Part shown: piece after piece, positions 46,206 to 57,731 of the stretch | How the letters are laid out: every line of letters begins with the position of its first letter | Position numbering within the stretch: position 1 is the stretch's first letter | Source: Apiosordaria backusii | Taxonomy: Eukaryota; Ascomycota; Sordariomycetes; Sordariales; Lasiosphaeriaceae | Reading direction: 5' to 3' | DNA length: 64,000 bases | Assembly: GCA_030549205.1 (NCBI GenBank) | Contig: JAUKTV010000006.1 | Location: 1 to 64,000, forward strand | The notes under the pieces: generated by a model | Seen by the model: only the letters and a program-made list of their open reading frames with translations | Database searches by the model: none | What the model was told of the DNA's origin: nothing | Program-made: the position numbers and the translations under genes

Positions 46206-48100
46206 TGCTCGCTGTCACAAAAGGATGTCACTTGCAGGCGGTTGGCGCCGCACTGACGCAATATTCCCACAGGCTTGACCATGGAGGATGGCGGTGAGAC
46301 AGCTTAAACCGATTCCCACATGGCAGCCAGGCCCTGCACACCACACATCTCACACATTCCCACCCCCAGGAGAAGTCGCACACCGGACCGTCAACAGCGC
46401 GGGATGCTACGCACTGCGCGGCACTTGGCACTCCTCTCCAACCAGCGGTGTCGACTGGGGTCGAGACCTTCGTTTGGTCTGTGCGCCGACCGTGCGAGTC
46501 CAATGGTTTTGGAGAACCAGACTGGAAGCGAGTCCGGGATGCGAGATGGTTACCAGTTTCTGTTGAGTATCTATCAATGGCCAATGCGTATATCTGATTC
46601 CTACCCATTCAACTCTTCAATATTCAGCTCGCCACGCCGTCGTCAACCCTATCAAGCCTATCAAGCCCATTGTCAGCATCAGAAAAGCGCGCCTGACGTG
46701 CAAAATCCTTGAGCCTCTCACAGTCGCCGAAATATCGCTGCCTTGCCACGAGGTATGCGGGTGCTGACTACGATCTCAAATCTCCTCAGGAAAAAGAAAG
46801 CAAGCCGGCAGTGTGAGGTCTCAAAATGGGCAGCGCAGATGCCAGACTCCTGAATTGGTAAGGGTCGATGCAGCTAGCACATCTTTTTGCGGGAAGAGGA
46901 GGGGCACCACGGCGAGCTATCACCAACTTGGTCAAGTCGCTTTATCTCGCCTCCAGCACCCCATCACGGGGGGATATCCAATGACCGACGCCGTTTCGAC
47001 TATTTTCTGGGGAATCCTGGAGCATAACGGCCAGCCAGCTAATTACACCCGCAAGCTCGAGGCCAGCCGGTGGAGTTTATGCCAGATCTTGGAGTATGTA
47101 CATAATTAATATGCGGAGCGACAGGTCCGATATCTTCAGCTTCAGGCCGATCCAGCCGCAAGTCACCGTCTGCTTCTCCACGCTACAAACACGATGCCTT
47201 CGTCTGGTGCGGTCGCCAAGCAACAAGCCTTCCTGCCTAAGCTAAGAAGGAATTTTGGTGACAAGCACTCCCATTTTGGCTGCTTACTCCCCGCCGCTGC
47301 CCGCGAGGCAGGCGACCAGAAAGGCACAACAGGAGGGGAAGCATCCGTAGTACATATCGGCTTCGGCACAGGCCAGAACATCAGACGATTTTGTGAACTC
47401 CAGGCTGCGGGTAGGCACACCAAAACCGGGATACAAAAGACTCGGCGTCGCATCAGAGTATCGCGTGGCGTTCTTAGCTGCTCAAGAGGTCTTGTGGCTA
47501 ACCAGGAAGGGTTCTTCAGGAAAGATCACACCCCCTCCTTGTGCGGCCAAGGGCCTCGGACGATATGAAGAGCTGCTCAAGGGCGGGGCTTTTGGCAGCA
47601 GCCAATTTCGAGGGGCACAACTGCGAATGTTCGATAGCGCTGCAGAACAAGAGTCCGCGCTCATCCAAGACGGGCCCAATAACAACCCCTGCGCTAACCA
47701 AGAACCCCCCGAATCGGTTCCTGGTTGCTGGTGTTCAACATCCCGGTCCAGCCCAGTAGCACGGAGGCACAAGGAATGGCTGCTCCTCAGCCCCCGAGTC
47801 TCTCATAAGCGTCATCTTGACCAGTCGTGGCGGGCACCTTTCTTTTTGTCAACTCTATTTTCACTCCATCCACACTCTTTCTTTCCTTCTGCAGCCCGCC
47901 TGCCGCCGCCTAGCCGTCCGGCCTACCCAGGACAACGAGCCCTTTCCCACGTCAACAAGGAGGTCTCTTCAAGTGCCGGACCCGGACCCTACGGATACAT
48001 ATGCGGGATCCCGCCCCGCTGTCGTGACCCTGAGTGTGGGTGTCATTGCTGAGTTCCATCCACGACCGCCTGGGCCGAGACATCAGAAGCAACAGCAATC
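46206..48100. other. Intergenic, promoter and leader of the GPCR gene
   Basis: 1.9 kb. Open frames at 47194-48052 overlap in different frames and look like leader sequence. Pyrimidine-rich tracts at 47840-47900 suggest the GPCR transcription start area. Confidence 0.4.
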
Positions 48101-49730
48101 ATGAGTACCATGCGTGGCCTCACCGAGGCCGAGGCGGACCACATCATCGCCATCGAGCAAAGTTGCTCGGCCATCTCATTGTTGGGATGCCTCTTCGTCC
48201 TCGTCACCTTCTCCGTGTCCGATGCCTTCCGTCAACGTGCCGTCAACCGCATGGTCTTTTACGCTACCTTTGGCAACATGTTGACGAACGTCGCCACATT
48301 GATGTCGAGAACATACGTTGGTGACGTAAACTCGTTTGGATGCCAGCTCCAGGGCTTCTTGATTCAGGTGTAAGCTTTGCCGACCCTACCGCCAGCTCTG
48401 TCCTGTTTCGAAGCTAACCTGTCTCCCTTCTCAGATTCATGCAAGGTGATGCGTATTGGGCTTTGGCCATGGCTATCAATGTCTGGCTCACGTTCTATCA
48501 CAAATATGACCAAAGGATGCTGAGAAAGATGGAGATCGCCTACTTTCTCTGTTGCTACGGCGTGCCTTTCATTCCAGGATTTACCTTTGTCTTTGCATCG
48601 AACCACAACGGGAGACCATACGGTAACGCCGTCTTGTGGTGCTGGCTGAGGCCCGAGTGGGAGGTGTACAGAATTGCGCTCTTTTATGGGCCTGTATGGT
48701 ATGTAGGCTTAAAGCGTGATGTCTCTACGAATACTGACAAAATTACAGGCTATCCATCATTATCACCATGTTTATCTATGTGCGTGCTGGACGTGAGATC
48801 TACCAGAAGCGGAGAAAGATGCTCAACTTCAGCTCCACCGGTACAGGAACAGCCGTAGGAAACGAGCCGTTTTCGCCTGTTGCGAACGAGTTCTCAACCG
48901 CCTTCAACTTCAAGACCACAGAGGTCGTTCAGACGACCGAAATTATCCAGCCGCCTGCTCCCATTGCCGCTGCTCATACCAGACCAAAGCCTGCTGGCGC
49001 TCCCGCTGGGGCTCAAGTCAAAGACCCTAACGTCTCTTATTCTGTTAACATTTCCGCCGATCCTACCGCAAACGCGCGTGTCTCCCTCGACGACGATGAC
49101 CTTGAAGCTGCCGAAAGCCCGACCACATCGACATCGGTCACGAGCAGTACCCAAAAGCCCAAGCATGCTCGTGTCATGAGCAGCGGCTTCCACTCGACCC
49201 AAATATCCACCGGCAGGTCGCCCAACCTTCACGCCCGCCGGCGCAACATGGAAACCAACAACGCGACCTGGTCATACGCCAAGTGCTCCATCCTTTTCTT
49301 CAGTGCGCTTCTCATCACATGGGTCCCTTCGTCTGGAAATCGTGTTTATAGCATGGTTAACCGTGGTGAAGTGTCAAAGCCGCTGTTCTTCGCCTCGGCT
49401 TTTGTTCTCCCTCTTCAGGGATTCTGGAACGCCATCATCTACATGGTCACATCTTGGGCTGCGTGCAAGTCGCTCTGGGCCGCCATCATGCTCAGTCTCC
49501 CCAACTGTTGCGCCGGAAGGAGCAGACGGATTAGTGTTGTCGAGATTACCGACGGCAAGCCGCACCATCATACCTCGCACCACACCCTTCGAAGAGACCA
49601 AGGGTATTCTGGGCGCCAGACGGGAGTTGGGAAATGGGTCGGCAGCAAGAGTCTGCAGGAGGAAAGCACGAGCATGGAGGATTTGACGAGGGAAGGGAGA
49701 TCAAATCAGGAGCGTGTATCACCGGTGTAA
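48101..49730 (+). CDS. cAMP-receptor-like seven-helix GPCR
   Basis: Three exons (48101-48369, 48435-48698, 48749-49730) encode 504 aa. Seven hydrophobic helices are visible, including AISLLGCLFVLVTFSVSD (1), RMVFYATFGNMLTNVATLM (2), the 2-3 loop Cys before LQGFLIQVFMQGDAYW (3), FLCCYGVPFIPGFTFVFA (4), and YRIALFYGPVWLSIIITMFI (5). A long Ser/Thr/Pro-rich third intracellular loop (about 200-345) follows, then SILFFSALLITWVPSSGNRV (6) and LPLQGFWNAIIYMVTSWAAC (7). This is the Dictyostelium cAR/Git3-like class seen as GPR-1/2/3 in Neurospora. Those receptors signal through heterotrimeric G proteins in development or carbon sensing. The ligand is unknown. Confidence 0.87.
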
Positions 49731-52343
49731 CATTATCATGTATTTTCTTTGTTCTTTTAGGGATGTTGGAGGAAGGGGTGATGGGATGGGATTTGAAGGC
49801 ATTTGATGAGAGATACCCCCCGCCCACCAAGGAGAGGGTGGGATTACTACGTACAACAAATTTTCTTTTCTTGTTTTTACTACTGGATACCCCTTTGTTT
49901 ACGCAAAAGGGCTATGCGCCGTGTTTATGGTGCCTGGATCTATCATCGGGATGGTTGGCTGGGGGAGGGAGTGCACGGCGGTATACCCTGGGGACATTTT
50001 GATGATTATGTGTATCATGATAGGCTCTCTCATCACAGCATCACATTATGAGTATTGTTAATACTGGGACATCGATGACATCGTCATGTGCAGATGTCTC
50101 TCCTTGCCGTCTGACCGCTTGTTAATTCTGGGAAGACCTTACCAATGAACTGCGTCCTTTTACGATCAGATTTCTGTGGATTCCTTGCCTGGACACCATC
50201 TCTGGGATCCAAGTCGGCAGTCATCAAGCCTCCATCTCGATCGGGATAGGGCTGACAAATTCAAGGGCCCGGATTGGAAGATGAGGCTTGAACTGAGCCG
50301 CAGCTTCGCCACGAAACGGAGTATGCAATGGGGGGAATGTGTAACATCCGTCATGTGGTACCCGGATACCGTTCTTGTACACCACCAATCCCAAGGATCT
50401 GGAGACGAGGATGGTGGTGTTTGTGGGAAAGTTTAGACGAAAGAAAGAGCTGGGCCCTAACCTTGAGTTGAAGGTGAAGAGGGGGTGGTTTAAGGAGGAG
50501 GGGGCCAAAACCAGGTAAAATGTCAGGTGTTGATTTTGGGGGGGGGGGGGGCCGGGGACGCTTCTTTGCCGCCAGCTGACAGTGGTCAGTCGTCTAGGTG
50601 CCTAGGAAATTAACGTTGCGTTATATAACGATCAACGAAGCTTGTTGTCTTATTAGGCGCACAAAATTAAAAGAAATGTCTAGCGCGGCACTCTGCACAG
50701 GGCTGAGCTGTGTCTTTTGTTGGGGACTAACTTTGATGATTTGTAAGGTAGGTACCTAGGTAGGTACGGATAGGGTTTGGTGTTGTATCCCAAATAACAG
50801 GGCAGCTCAGCTAGGGTTATTTAGTGTCGCCATACCTCCTGTTCATGTGCTCTTGGCAGTGACGACTAAAAAGGCAAATTCTGGGCTTGTGGGAACTACG
50901 GAAAGTACCGCGCAGAAATGTTCTTATTAATATTATGTGCCTGGTAGTTCACGCTAATGAGATTCCATTTCCTAGGTATCTTTGCAAGGTAAGGTAAGGT
51001 GCGTCATCATGGTGGGGTGAATTGCCCCCCAATCCTTGAGGTGTGTCTGATGTCTTACAGGCGGAGGCGCAGCTGCAGGCACGTACAGTCAGCGGATCAG
51101 GCTGATCAAGTGAAGTATCTTACAAAGTGGGACAAAGTGGAATAACGGTGCGGGAAAAGAATCTGGAGAAAAGAAAGGGAGGGTTACAGCCCGCTTGAGC
51201 CGCTTTTTGCACATCTGGCCTGTAACCTTGGATCTGGGATCTTGTTGAGGGCCGGGCCGCGAGTGATCAGACCGGCCGGGAATTGAGGTCTGTTGGGTGT
51301 CTACTTGCGAGTGTCACGGTTTTGTGTGAGTTGAGGCTCTTTTGGGAGTATGTTTGTGGTACGGAGGGAAGTTTTGGTGTTTAGAGTTGCACGGCGAGTC
51401 GTTGGTAGTTCACGCGTTAGGTTTCGGTGTTTGGTGGCTGGGATGAAGGATGAAGGGGGTGTTTACCTGAAGCGGGTAAATTTTCATGATCGGAGACGCC
51501 AAATAATTCAGGACATCGCTGGTCATGTGGAAGGGGTGGGAAAGGCCATATAGGAGACTCATTATAGATAAGCCGAAAGTTGAATGGCTACCTGAAGGTT
51601 GACCTAGGATGCTCAGATCTGAACTGTGCCCCTGAACCCCTTATGTCAACCCCTAAGACAAAACAAGTCAAAACAAATATGAAGATTGAATGATGGCAAG
51701 GCGACGATGATGAATGGCAGGACCTCTTGAACCCGGCGAAGATAGTGTGCGCTGTAGGATCAGTCGACACTTTGTAGTATATTATTGCCATCTTGTTCAA
51801 CTGCGAACAGGCGGGGTGTTGACACGCGTACGAGTCTCAGAGTCTGCATGGCCATGGTAATTCACCACACGGACTCGTCGTATTCGCCCATCCACTTTAT
51901 GTAAACCTCGCATCAGTTAGTTATGTGCTGTGACTGGTATTGTATTATTCTGCAAAGGACGAAAGGTCAAAGGTCACTGCCCATCTATGATTGGTTTGAC
52001 CAGTACCTAATTACCTAGTGGGCCGGTGCGCCAAATTTGGACCAATCATCAGCGAGCAGTGACATGCATTGGGGTTTCAAAACTCTGGAGCGCAGGCCTC
52101 TTGCCATCCACATGTCTGGAAATACCAGGGAGACATTGCTTTTTGTTTTCATTGCTCAATTTTTTAATTTTCATTTTTGGGATTGATCCGTCCGTCATTC
52201 GTTGCCAGAACCCAATGAACCGGTGAACAAACACTGGCCTCCTGAACTGTAAGCCCCGCCGGAAAATCCATCGACTGCCTCGAGTCTAACGAGCCGTAAG
52301 TCGTTCTTTTCTCTCCCATTAGTTGCCCCAACGTGTCCGGAAA
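49731..52343. other. Intergenic, no supported gene
   Basis: 2.6 kb with an uninterrupted G run of about 13 at 50538-50550 and several TAGGTACCTAGG motifs around 50590-50770. Short frames only. The end is the promoter of the ArsH gene. Confidence 0.5.
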
Positions 52344-53463
52344 ATGCTACGACTCTCACCCCTATCTTCATCCCTTCGTGGGGTTCTTCCCAGACTAAGG
52401 AGCAAGCCCGTCCTAGTTCTCCGGCCCACATTCTTTCACCCAATCCTATCTTCTCTTTGCACCCGGCGAAGCATGGGCGATCTCAACAACACGGAGGCGG
52501 CTAGGGAGCGCCTGCTGCTCGCCGCCGACCCTGAGTATCGGTTTCGCTCTTTTCCAATCCACGCCTGCGATGACGACCCTGCAGTCCGCAAACAATATCG
52601 CCCATTCCTCCTGGACGACGAAATATCCAGCTCGGATTGGGTCATGAAGCTCGATCTGGCTACAGCGGCCAAGATGGTTGAGACTGAGATTCTCTCCCAA
52701 GAAAAAGACAGACTAAGAGTTCTCGTGCTCTATGGGAGTCTCAGGAGCCGGTTTGTATCCTCCACCACGGCAATGTCTCATATGGTTGCCTGCAGAAGCT
52801 GACATCGACGCCCAGGTCATACTCGAAACTCCTTGCCTACGAAGCCTCTCGCATTCTCTTTCGTCTCGGTTGTGATGTAAGAGTTTACGATCCATCGGGC
52901 CTCCCAGTCAAGGATGACGAGCAGCACAATCACCCGAAAGTCCAGGAGCTCCGGGAGCTAAGCAAGTGGAGTGATGGTCACGTCTGGGTGAGCCCAGAGC
53001 AACATGGCAACCTTGTATGCCCCGCTGAATGTCTCGACAACGTTGAATTCAGTTTAGAACTGACTGTTGGCAACAGACCGCCGTCTTCAAGAACCAGATC
53101 GACTGGATTCCGCTTTCCACTGGCAGCGTCCGGCCAACGCAGGGAAGGACCCTGGCTATCGCCCAGGTAAACGGCGGCTCACAGTCTTTCAACGCAGTGA
53201 ACTCGCTACGTATCCTGGGCCGCTGGATGAGGATGTTCACTATCCCGAACCAGAGCTCCATTCCGCAAGCATGGACGCACTTTACCGACGCGGACGATCC
53301 GGTGGACGGGGGCAGCCGCCTCAAGCCCAGCTCAAACAGGGACAGACTAGTGGATTGTATGGAAGAGTTTGTAAAGTACACAATCGTTATGCGGCCGCAT
53401 TTCGATCTTTTTGGGGACCGATTCAGCGAGAGGGAGGAGGCAAAGGCAAAGGTTGCTAAGTAA
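52344..53463 (+). CDS. arsH: ArsH-type NADPH-dependent FMN reductase
   Basis: Three exons (52344-52750, 52816-53014, 53077-53463) encode 330 aa. Conserved ArsH blocks are RPFLLDDEISSSDW, VLYGSLRSRSYSKLLAYEA (the flavodoxin-like FMN-binding loop), VYDPSGLPVK, WSDGHVWVSPEQHGNLTAVF, IDWIPLSTGSVRPTQGRTLA and GGSQSFNAVNSLRILGRWM. ArsH proteins oxidise trivalent organoarsenicals and reduce quinones, azo dyes or metals with NADPH. The first 43 residues (MLRLSPLSSSLRG...) are basic and amphipathic like a mitochondrial presequence. Translation could instead begin at MGDLNNTEA (52473), giving the usual cytosolic length. No other ars gene is nearby. Confidence 0.93.
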
Positions 53464-54391
53464 AAGGCGTTCGATACTTGGGTTGGTACCATTAGATGGG
53501 GTTACTCGCGAAGAGAGCAATAGATGATTAAAGTGGTACGCAATAGAGTCCGGATTCTGTTATTAATATTGCTTGCTCCTGGTGTGCGCTTGCTCTTCTG
53601 AACTCAGTTAATCGCAAATCTTATCGGGACTGTTGTCATCCTTTGTCATTGCTGTGATCAATCAGCGCAGTTACTCAGCCCCTTGCTCCTCGCATCATGA
53701 TTCACAACCTACTTTCATACCTAGGTAGCCGGCCATAAAACTCTGTTGCGATTAAACTTTGGCCCATGTCCTTGATTCACTTCAATATCGTTCTCTATCC
53801 CAGGTGGAGTTACCGGGAAAAGCATTAGAGTTTATATACAATGCTTACCTATCTTTGGCTCTTGTTCTAGACGATCCACTGTGGCTGAAGTTTCCAAGTC
53901 GGGTTGACCTTACGACTGCCAAGCCATCCACCCCAGTGCTCTTGGATCATGAGGATTAAGTTGATCTGAAGTGCTCCTCGAAAGATGCTCTTAACTAATT
54001 GTACTAAGGGGTGCATCTGATTTTTCACTGCTCCTAACGGTCACGATGGGCGGTCATTTACTTCTCCAGTGTTTTTCCCCTAAGTGAATTGAGAGTCGAA
54101 GTGGAGTTGTCTCGCCCCTGAAAAAGTGTAAATACTTAAAGTTTTGTTTACGAATTTTGTTCTATTTTTCCATTTTCCTCTTAATATTTTATAAACTTTT
54201 ATTGGTAGAAGATCATCGACCTTTCAGTCCCTAATCTAAAGTATCTACTTCGCTTTAACTTGTCAAGTTTGTTGCTTTTATTCCTTTTCTTAAGCCTCTA
54301 GAGGCTTTCGCCAGTTAGTACACGTCTTTTTCCCATTTATAAAAATGCTAATTCGTATGAACAACATATTTCTATGACCAAAACAGTCAAA
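53464..54391. other. Intergenic, AT-rich in its second half
   Basis: Nothing gene-like recognised. The stretch 54120-54370 is clearly more AT-rich than its surroundings and precedes a degenerate gene region. Confidence 0.45.
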
Positions 54392-54435
54392 ATGGCTCAG
54401 AACGTCACCACGACGAGCTCCTGCCCATACCCTGC

Positions 54436-54770
54436 GTGTGGTGCGTGTGGCGGCAGTGCAGCCCGGACGCCAAGGTCGACCCGGGGGGCAGCTGCACCTT
54501 CTCCCGCCCAGCGGCTCGCGGACCCGCGGACGGCGGCAGGATCGTCTGCGACCTCTGCCGCACTGGCAAGAGGAAATGCTACCCAGTACCGGAGGCGTTC
54601 CTCTCGCGCGCCCGGGAGGTCATGGCCACGGCGCGACGCGGCGACTGCGGCGACGAGTACCAGGTCGTCCGCGGGGCACTCCGCGACGCACTCAAGGCGT
54701 TCGGCGAAGACAACGGCAGCCTCAGGGCTCGTGGAGGGTACTACCAGACGGCCCACGGTGAGGGTTGGGA
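54436..54770 (+). pseudogene. Cys-rich fragment with CxxC...CDLC motif
   Basis: The frame reads CVWRQCSPDAK, SCTFSRPA, IVCDLCRTGKRKCYPVP and then a helical stretch FLSRAREVMATARRGD. The paired CxxC and K-R-K-C arrangement looks like a zinc-binding or basic fungal module, but I cannot name it. An alternative frame beginning MAQNVTTTSSCPYPACGACG starts at 54392, so a frameshift near 54430-54440 may have separated start and body. Downstream it runs out of phase with the exonuclease-like frame. It may be a relict of the same gene. Confidence 0.35.
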
Positions 54771-55472
54771 TACCTTGGCGTCGGCGTCCAACGTCCGGCA
54801 CTTCTTCCCCGAGCACCAGACCCGCGCAGCCCCGCCGCCCACACCTACCTTGTGGACGTCCACACGCTCCAGCACGAGACTTTCTCAACGCGCTCGGAGT
54901 CGAACCCCAAGACAACGCTCAAGTCGATTTTGGAATGCGCCTCGATTCCCAAAGTCTTCTTCGACGTCAGGACCGACTCCGACGCGCTCTACCACCTTTA
55001 CGGGATTAATCTTGCTGGAGTTAGGGACGTTTAATTGATGAAACACGCACTGAGCCCTATGCACCGCCTCATGGGACTGGCTTACTGCATCGAGCTAGAC
55101 GCTTACTGCTCTACAGAGGAGGCTGAAGCTTCCAAGGCTATCAAGGAAATGGGGAAGAAGCTGTTCGTGCCCGCTTATGGAGGCAGCTGGGCGGTGTTCA
55201 GTCAGCGGCCCATTCCGGATGAGATTGTGAGATACTGCGCGCAGGACGCGGGGGTCTTGCCGATTCTGTGGAGGGAGTATGATGATAGGCTGAGCAGACG
55301 TTGTGATGGGCAAAGGTTGAGGGAGCGGATTGCTAGGGAGGAGGTTTATCGGGTGAGGGTGTCGCAAACGGAGGAGTTTGGGAGGTGGAAGAGGGGAGAG
55401 ATGACGTTGCCACCACAGGGGGAGGAGTGGAGGGAGGAGTGGGTGCATGATGGGTGCTGTGAGAATTGGTAG
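54765..55472 (+). pseudogene. 3'-5' exonuclease-domain (DEDD/RNase D-like) gene with an in-frame stop
   Basis: The frame shows TYLVDVHTL, TLKSILECASIPKVFFDVRT (the DVR.DSDAL block typical of the family), YGINLAGVRDV, then TAA at 55032-55034. It continues in the same frame with LMKHALSPMHRLMGLAYCIE, FVPAYGGSWAVFSQRP and IVRYCAQDAGVLPILWREYD. In this family RDV is normally followed by Gln before LME or LMK, so TAA is explained by a CAA to TAA change. An upstream exon encoding the first catalytic DxE strand is not recognisable. The product would be a truncated, presumably inactive, nuclease. A sequencing error at one base remains possible. Confidence 0.6.
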
Positions 55473-56361
55473 GATGGGGTTCGTATTTGCTGTAGATATA
55501 GTTGGGAATAGGATGATGAATGGCGATGATGAGGGCCTTATACTATAGCGACGGCCCATCACATAATGGCTGGTGAGCGGACAAGAGTTACTGACATTTA
55601 GGAACCGCTGGGGCAGTTTAAGTCAGCCCAGACAATATTACGCTGGTTAACGCACGCGATAAAGAGGGACAATCGCCTGTCGATATGGTGGAACGCCATC
55701 ATCGCTACACAAGAGGCAAAAACGCCGTACTAGAAGTTCTTCAGGAATACCTTCATCGGGCTCGGGCTGGGGATAGGCATTGATAGTTCGGGATTGGAGT
55801 GGAACAGACAAGCAGTCCCATTTGATCTCAATCACTGTTGTATCTACCTATCTAATCTCCAGTGTTAACGACAACAAGAAATGCCACCACACCTTGCTCG
55901 ATCAAGATGCACCGTTACTCCCGAACCAACTTTTGATCCCTGTCGATAACCTCGGGAAGCAAACTTTAGCCTACTACCTTGATGGAGCTGTTTCCTCCAC
56001 CCTCCGCCTCTTCAAGACGACATCACCGCACCTTCTCAAGACATTCGGCTATTCGGGGTGGTATTCCGCTTTTTCTCCCTCCGCCCTCCTGCATTCGGGA
56101 GCCCCACTTTACCCTTGCTCAGCAACAATCCACCAATCATCTTACACGGTTCTCGCAGACGAACACATGCGATGGACTGTTTTTACCACCATGAGCCCGG
56201 TGAACCGGAACCAGGCCATATTGGGGATAATGGCGGGAGGGAAAGATTAATATAAGGTGCGATCTCCCGTCATGACTTGGATTCTGGATCTTGTTCTGTT
56301 CTGCGGCTGAATTCATCTCAGTTCGAGCCTCGTTTCCACTTCTTCAAGGACCACAGCAACA
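55473..56361. other. Intergenic, promoter of the CE16 gene
   Basis: 889 bp. A 156-codon frame (55780-56250) lies here but has no family signature and ends about 110 bp before the CE16 start, so it was not called. Confidence 0.45.
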
Positions 56362-57645
56362 ATGGGAGGTCAAATTGTCAAGGCCGGGTTGGTGGCTCTT
56401 TTGAGTGCGGCGCCAGGGTTGGCGGCTGCTACTAGACGCCAAAATAACGTGAATCTTTGGGGACAGTGCGGTGGGATTGGATATCAGGGATCCAAAGAGT
56501 GTGTTTCGGGTGCTGTTTGCACGGCTTATAACGACTGGTATCGTATGTCTTCCCGAGCCTTGAACTTGACAGCAGAAAGGTTCCTCGTCATGGTGACTAA
56601 CAACCAACAAGACCAGTGTGTGCCTGCTCCCAAGACCACAAGCACCAGTTCCATCCAGTCGACAAGCACCAGTGCTGTCCCAACCTCCAGCCCAGCTCCC
56701 GCTGTCAAGTACTTCATCAACTTGTAAGAACCCCCATGTCCCTCAGGCTTTTCCCTCTTCTAGTCGCCACTAACCCCCAGCCCAGCGGTGACTCCTACTC
56801 CCAAACCGGCTTCGACCCCCTCTCCACCAAGCCCTCCCCGTCCAACCCCTTCGGCAACCCACCCCTTCCAGGCTGGACCGCCTCCGGCGGCCTCAACTGG
56901 GTCGGCTTCCTCACCTCCCAGTACAACACCTCCACCCTACTCACCTACAATTTTGCCTACGGTGGCGCCACCACCAACGCTACCTTGGTTCAACCCTGGA
57001 GAGTCGACGTGCTGAGCTTGATCGACCAGGTCCAGCAGTTCAGCGACTCCATCGCCTCCAAACCATCCTATGCTCCCTGGACAGCCAAGAACTCGCTGTT
57101 TGGCATCTGGATCGGTGTGAACGATGTTGGCAACAGCTGGTGGAAGGAGGAGTATGATGAACTTGTTTCGCAGATTATGGACACGTATTTTGGGCAGCTG
57201 CAGGTGCTGTATGATGCGGGGGCGAGGAACTTTGTTGCTTTGAGTGTGCCGCGTATGTTTTCCCCTTTACTGTTGCTTTTTGATGTGGCTGTTATACTGA
57301 CAAGATCATGAAACAGCTATTCACCGCACTCCTGTCATGGTCGAAGAGACTGAATGGGCCCAAGAGACCGAGGCTGCGGCCATCGCCAAGTACAACGCTG
57401 CCATTGCTGCCAGGGCTGCGACTTTCAAGGCCGCAAACGCTGGTTCGGTGATCAAGATTGTTGACACTGGGGTTGCGTTCAACAAGGCTTTGGATAACCC
57501 CACTGAGTATGGCTCTCCGGATGCCAAGTGCTGGAATGGGGATGGCGTTTCGTGCTTGTGGTTCAACGACTACCACCCGGGTATTGAGATTAATAGGCTT
57601 GTTGCTGAGGATGTGGCGGCTGCTTGGGAGGGGAGCTTCTTTTGA
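56362..57645 (+). CDS. CE16-type SGNH acetylesterase with N-terminal CBM1
   Basis: Four exons (56362-56542, 56612-56723, 56786-57252, 57317-57645) encode 362 aa. A signal peptide (about 1-22, LVALLSAAPGLAAA) is followed by a CBM1 (NLWGQCGGIGYQGSKECVSG ... YHQCVP, about 31-64), a Ser/Thr linker, and an SGNH/GDSL esterase. Block I is FGDSYSQTGF (Ser101), block II FAYGGATTN, block III GVNDVGNSWW, and block V FNDYHPG (Asp338, His340). Members of CE16 remove acetyl groups from xylo-oligosaccharides at the cell exterior. The first intron is 69 nt, a multiple of three, and contains no stop, so its retention would still give an open frame but would insert 23 residues into the CBM1. Confidence 0.92.
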
Positions 57646-57731
57646 AGGGACAGCACATAAAGAGGACAAAGAGGTACCTGGGTCGTGGGGTGGCCTGAAA
57701 GTACCACCAACTTCGGTTTTTGTACATACTA

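Noticed and set aside
47393..48052. 219-codon frame upstream of the GPCR
   Set aside because: Composition like a leader sequence, ends before the GPCR start in a different frame, no domain.
55780..56250. 156-codon frame upstream of CE16
   Set aside because: No recognisable domain; sits in the CE16 promoter.
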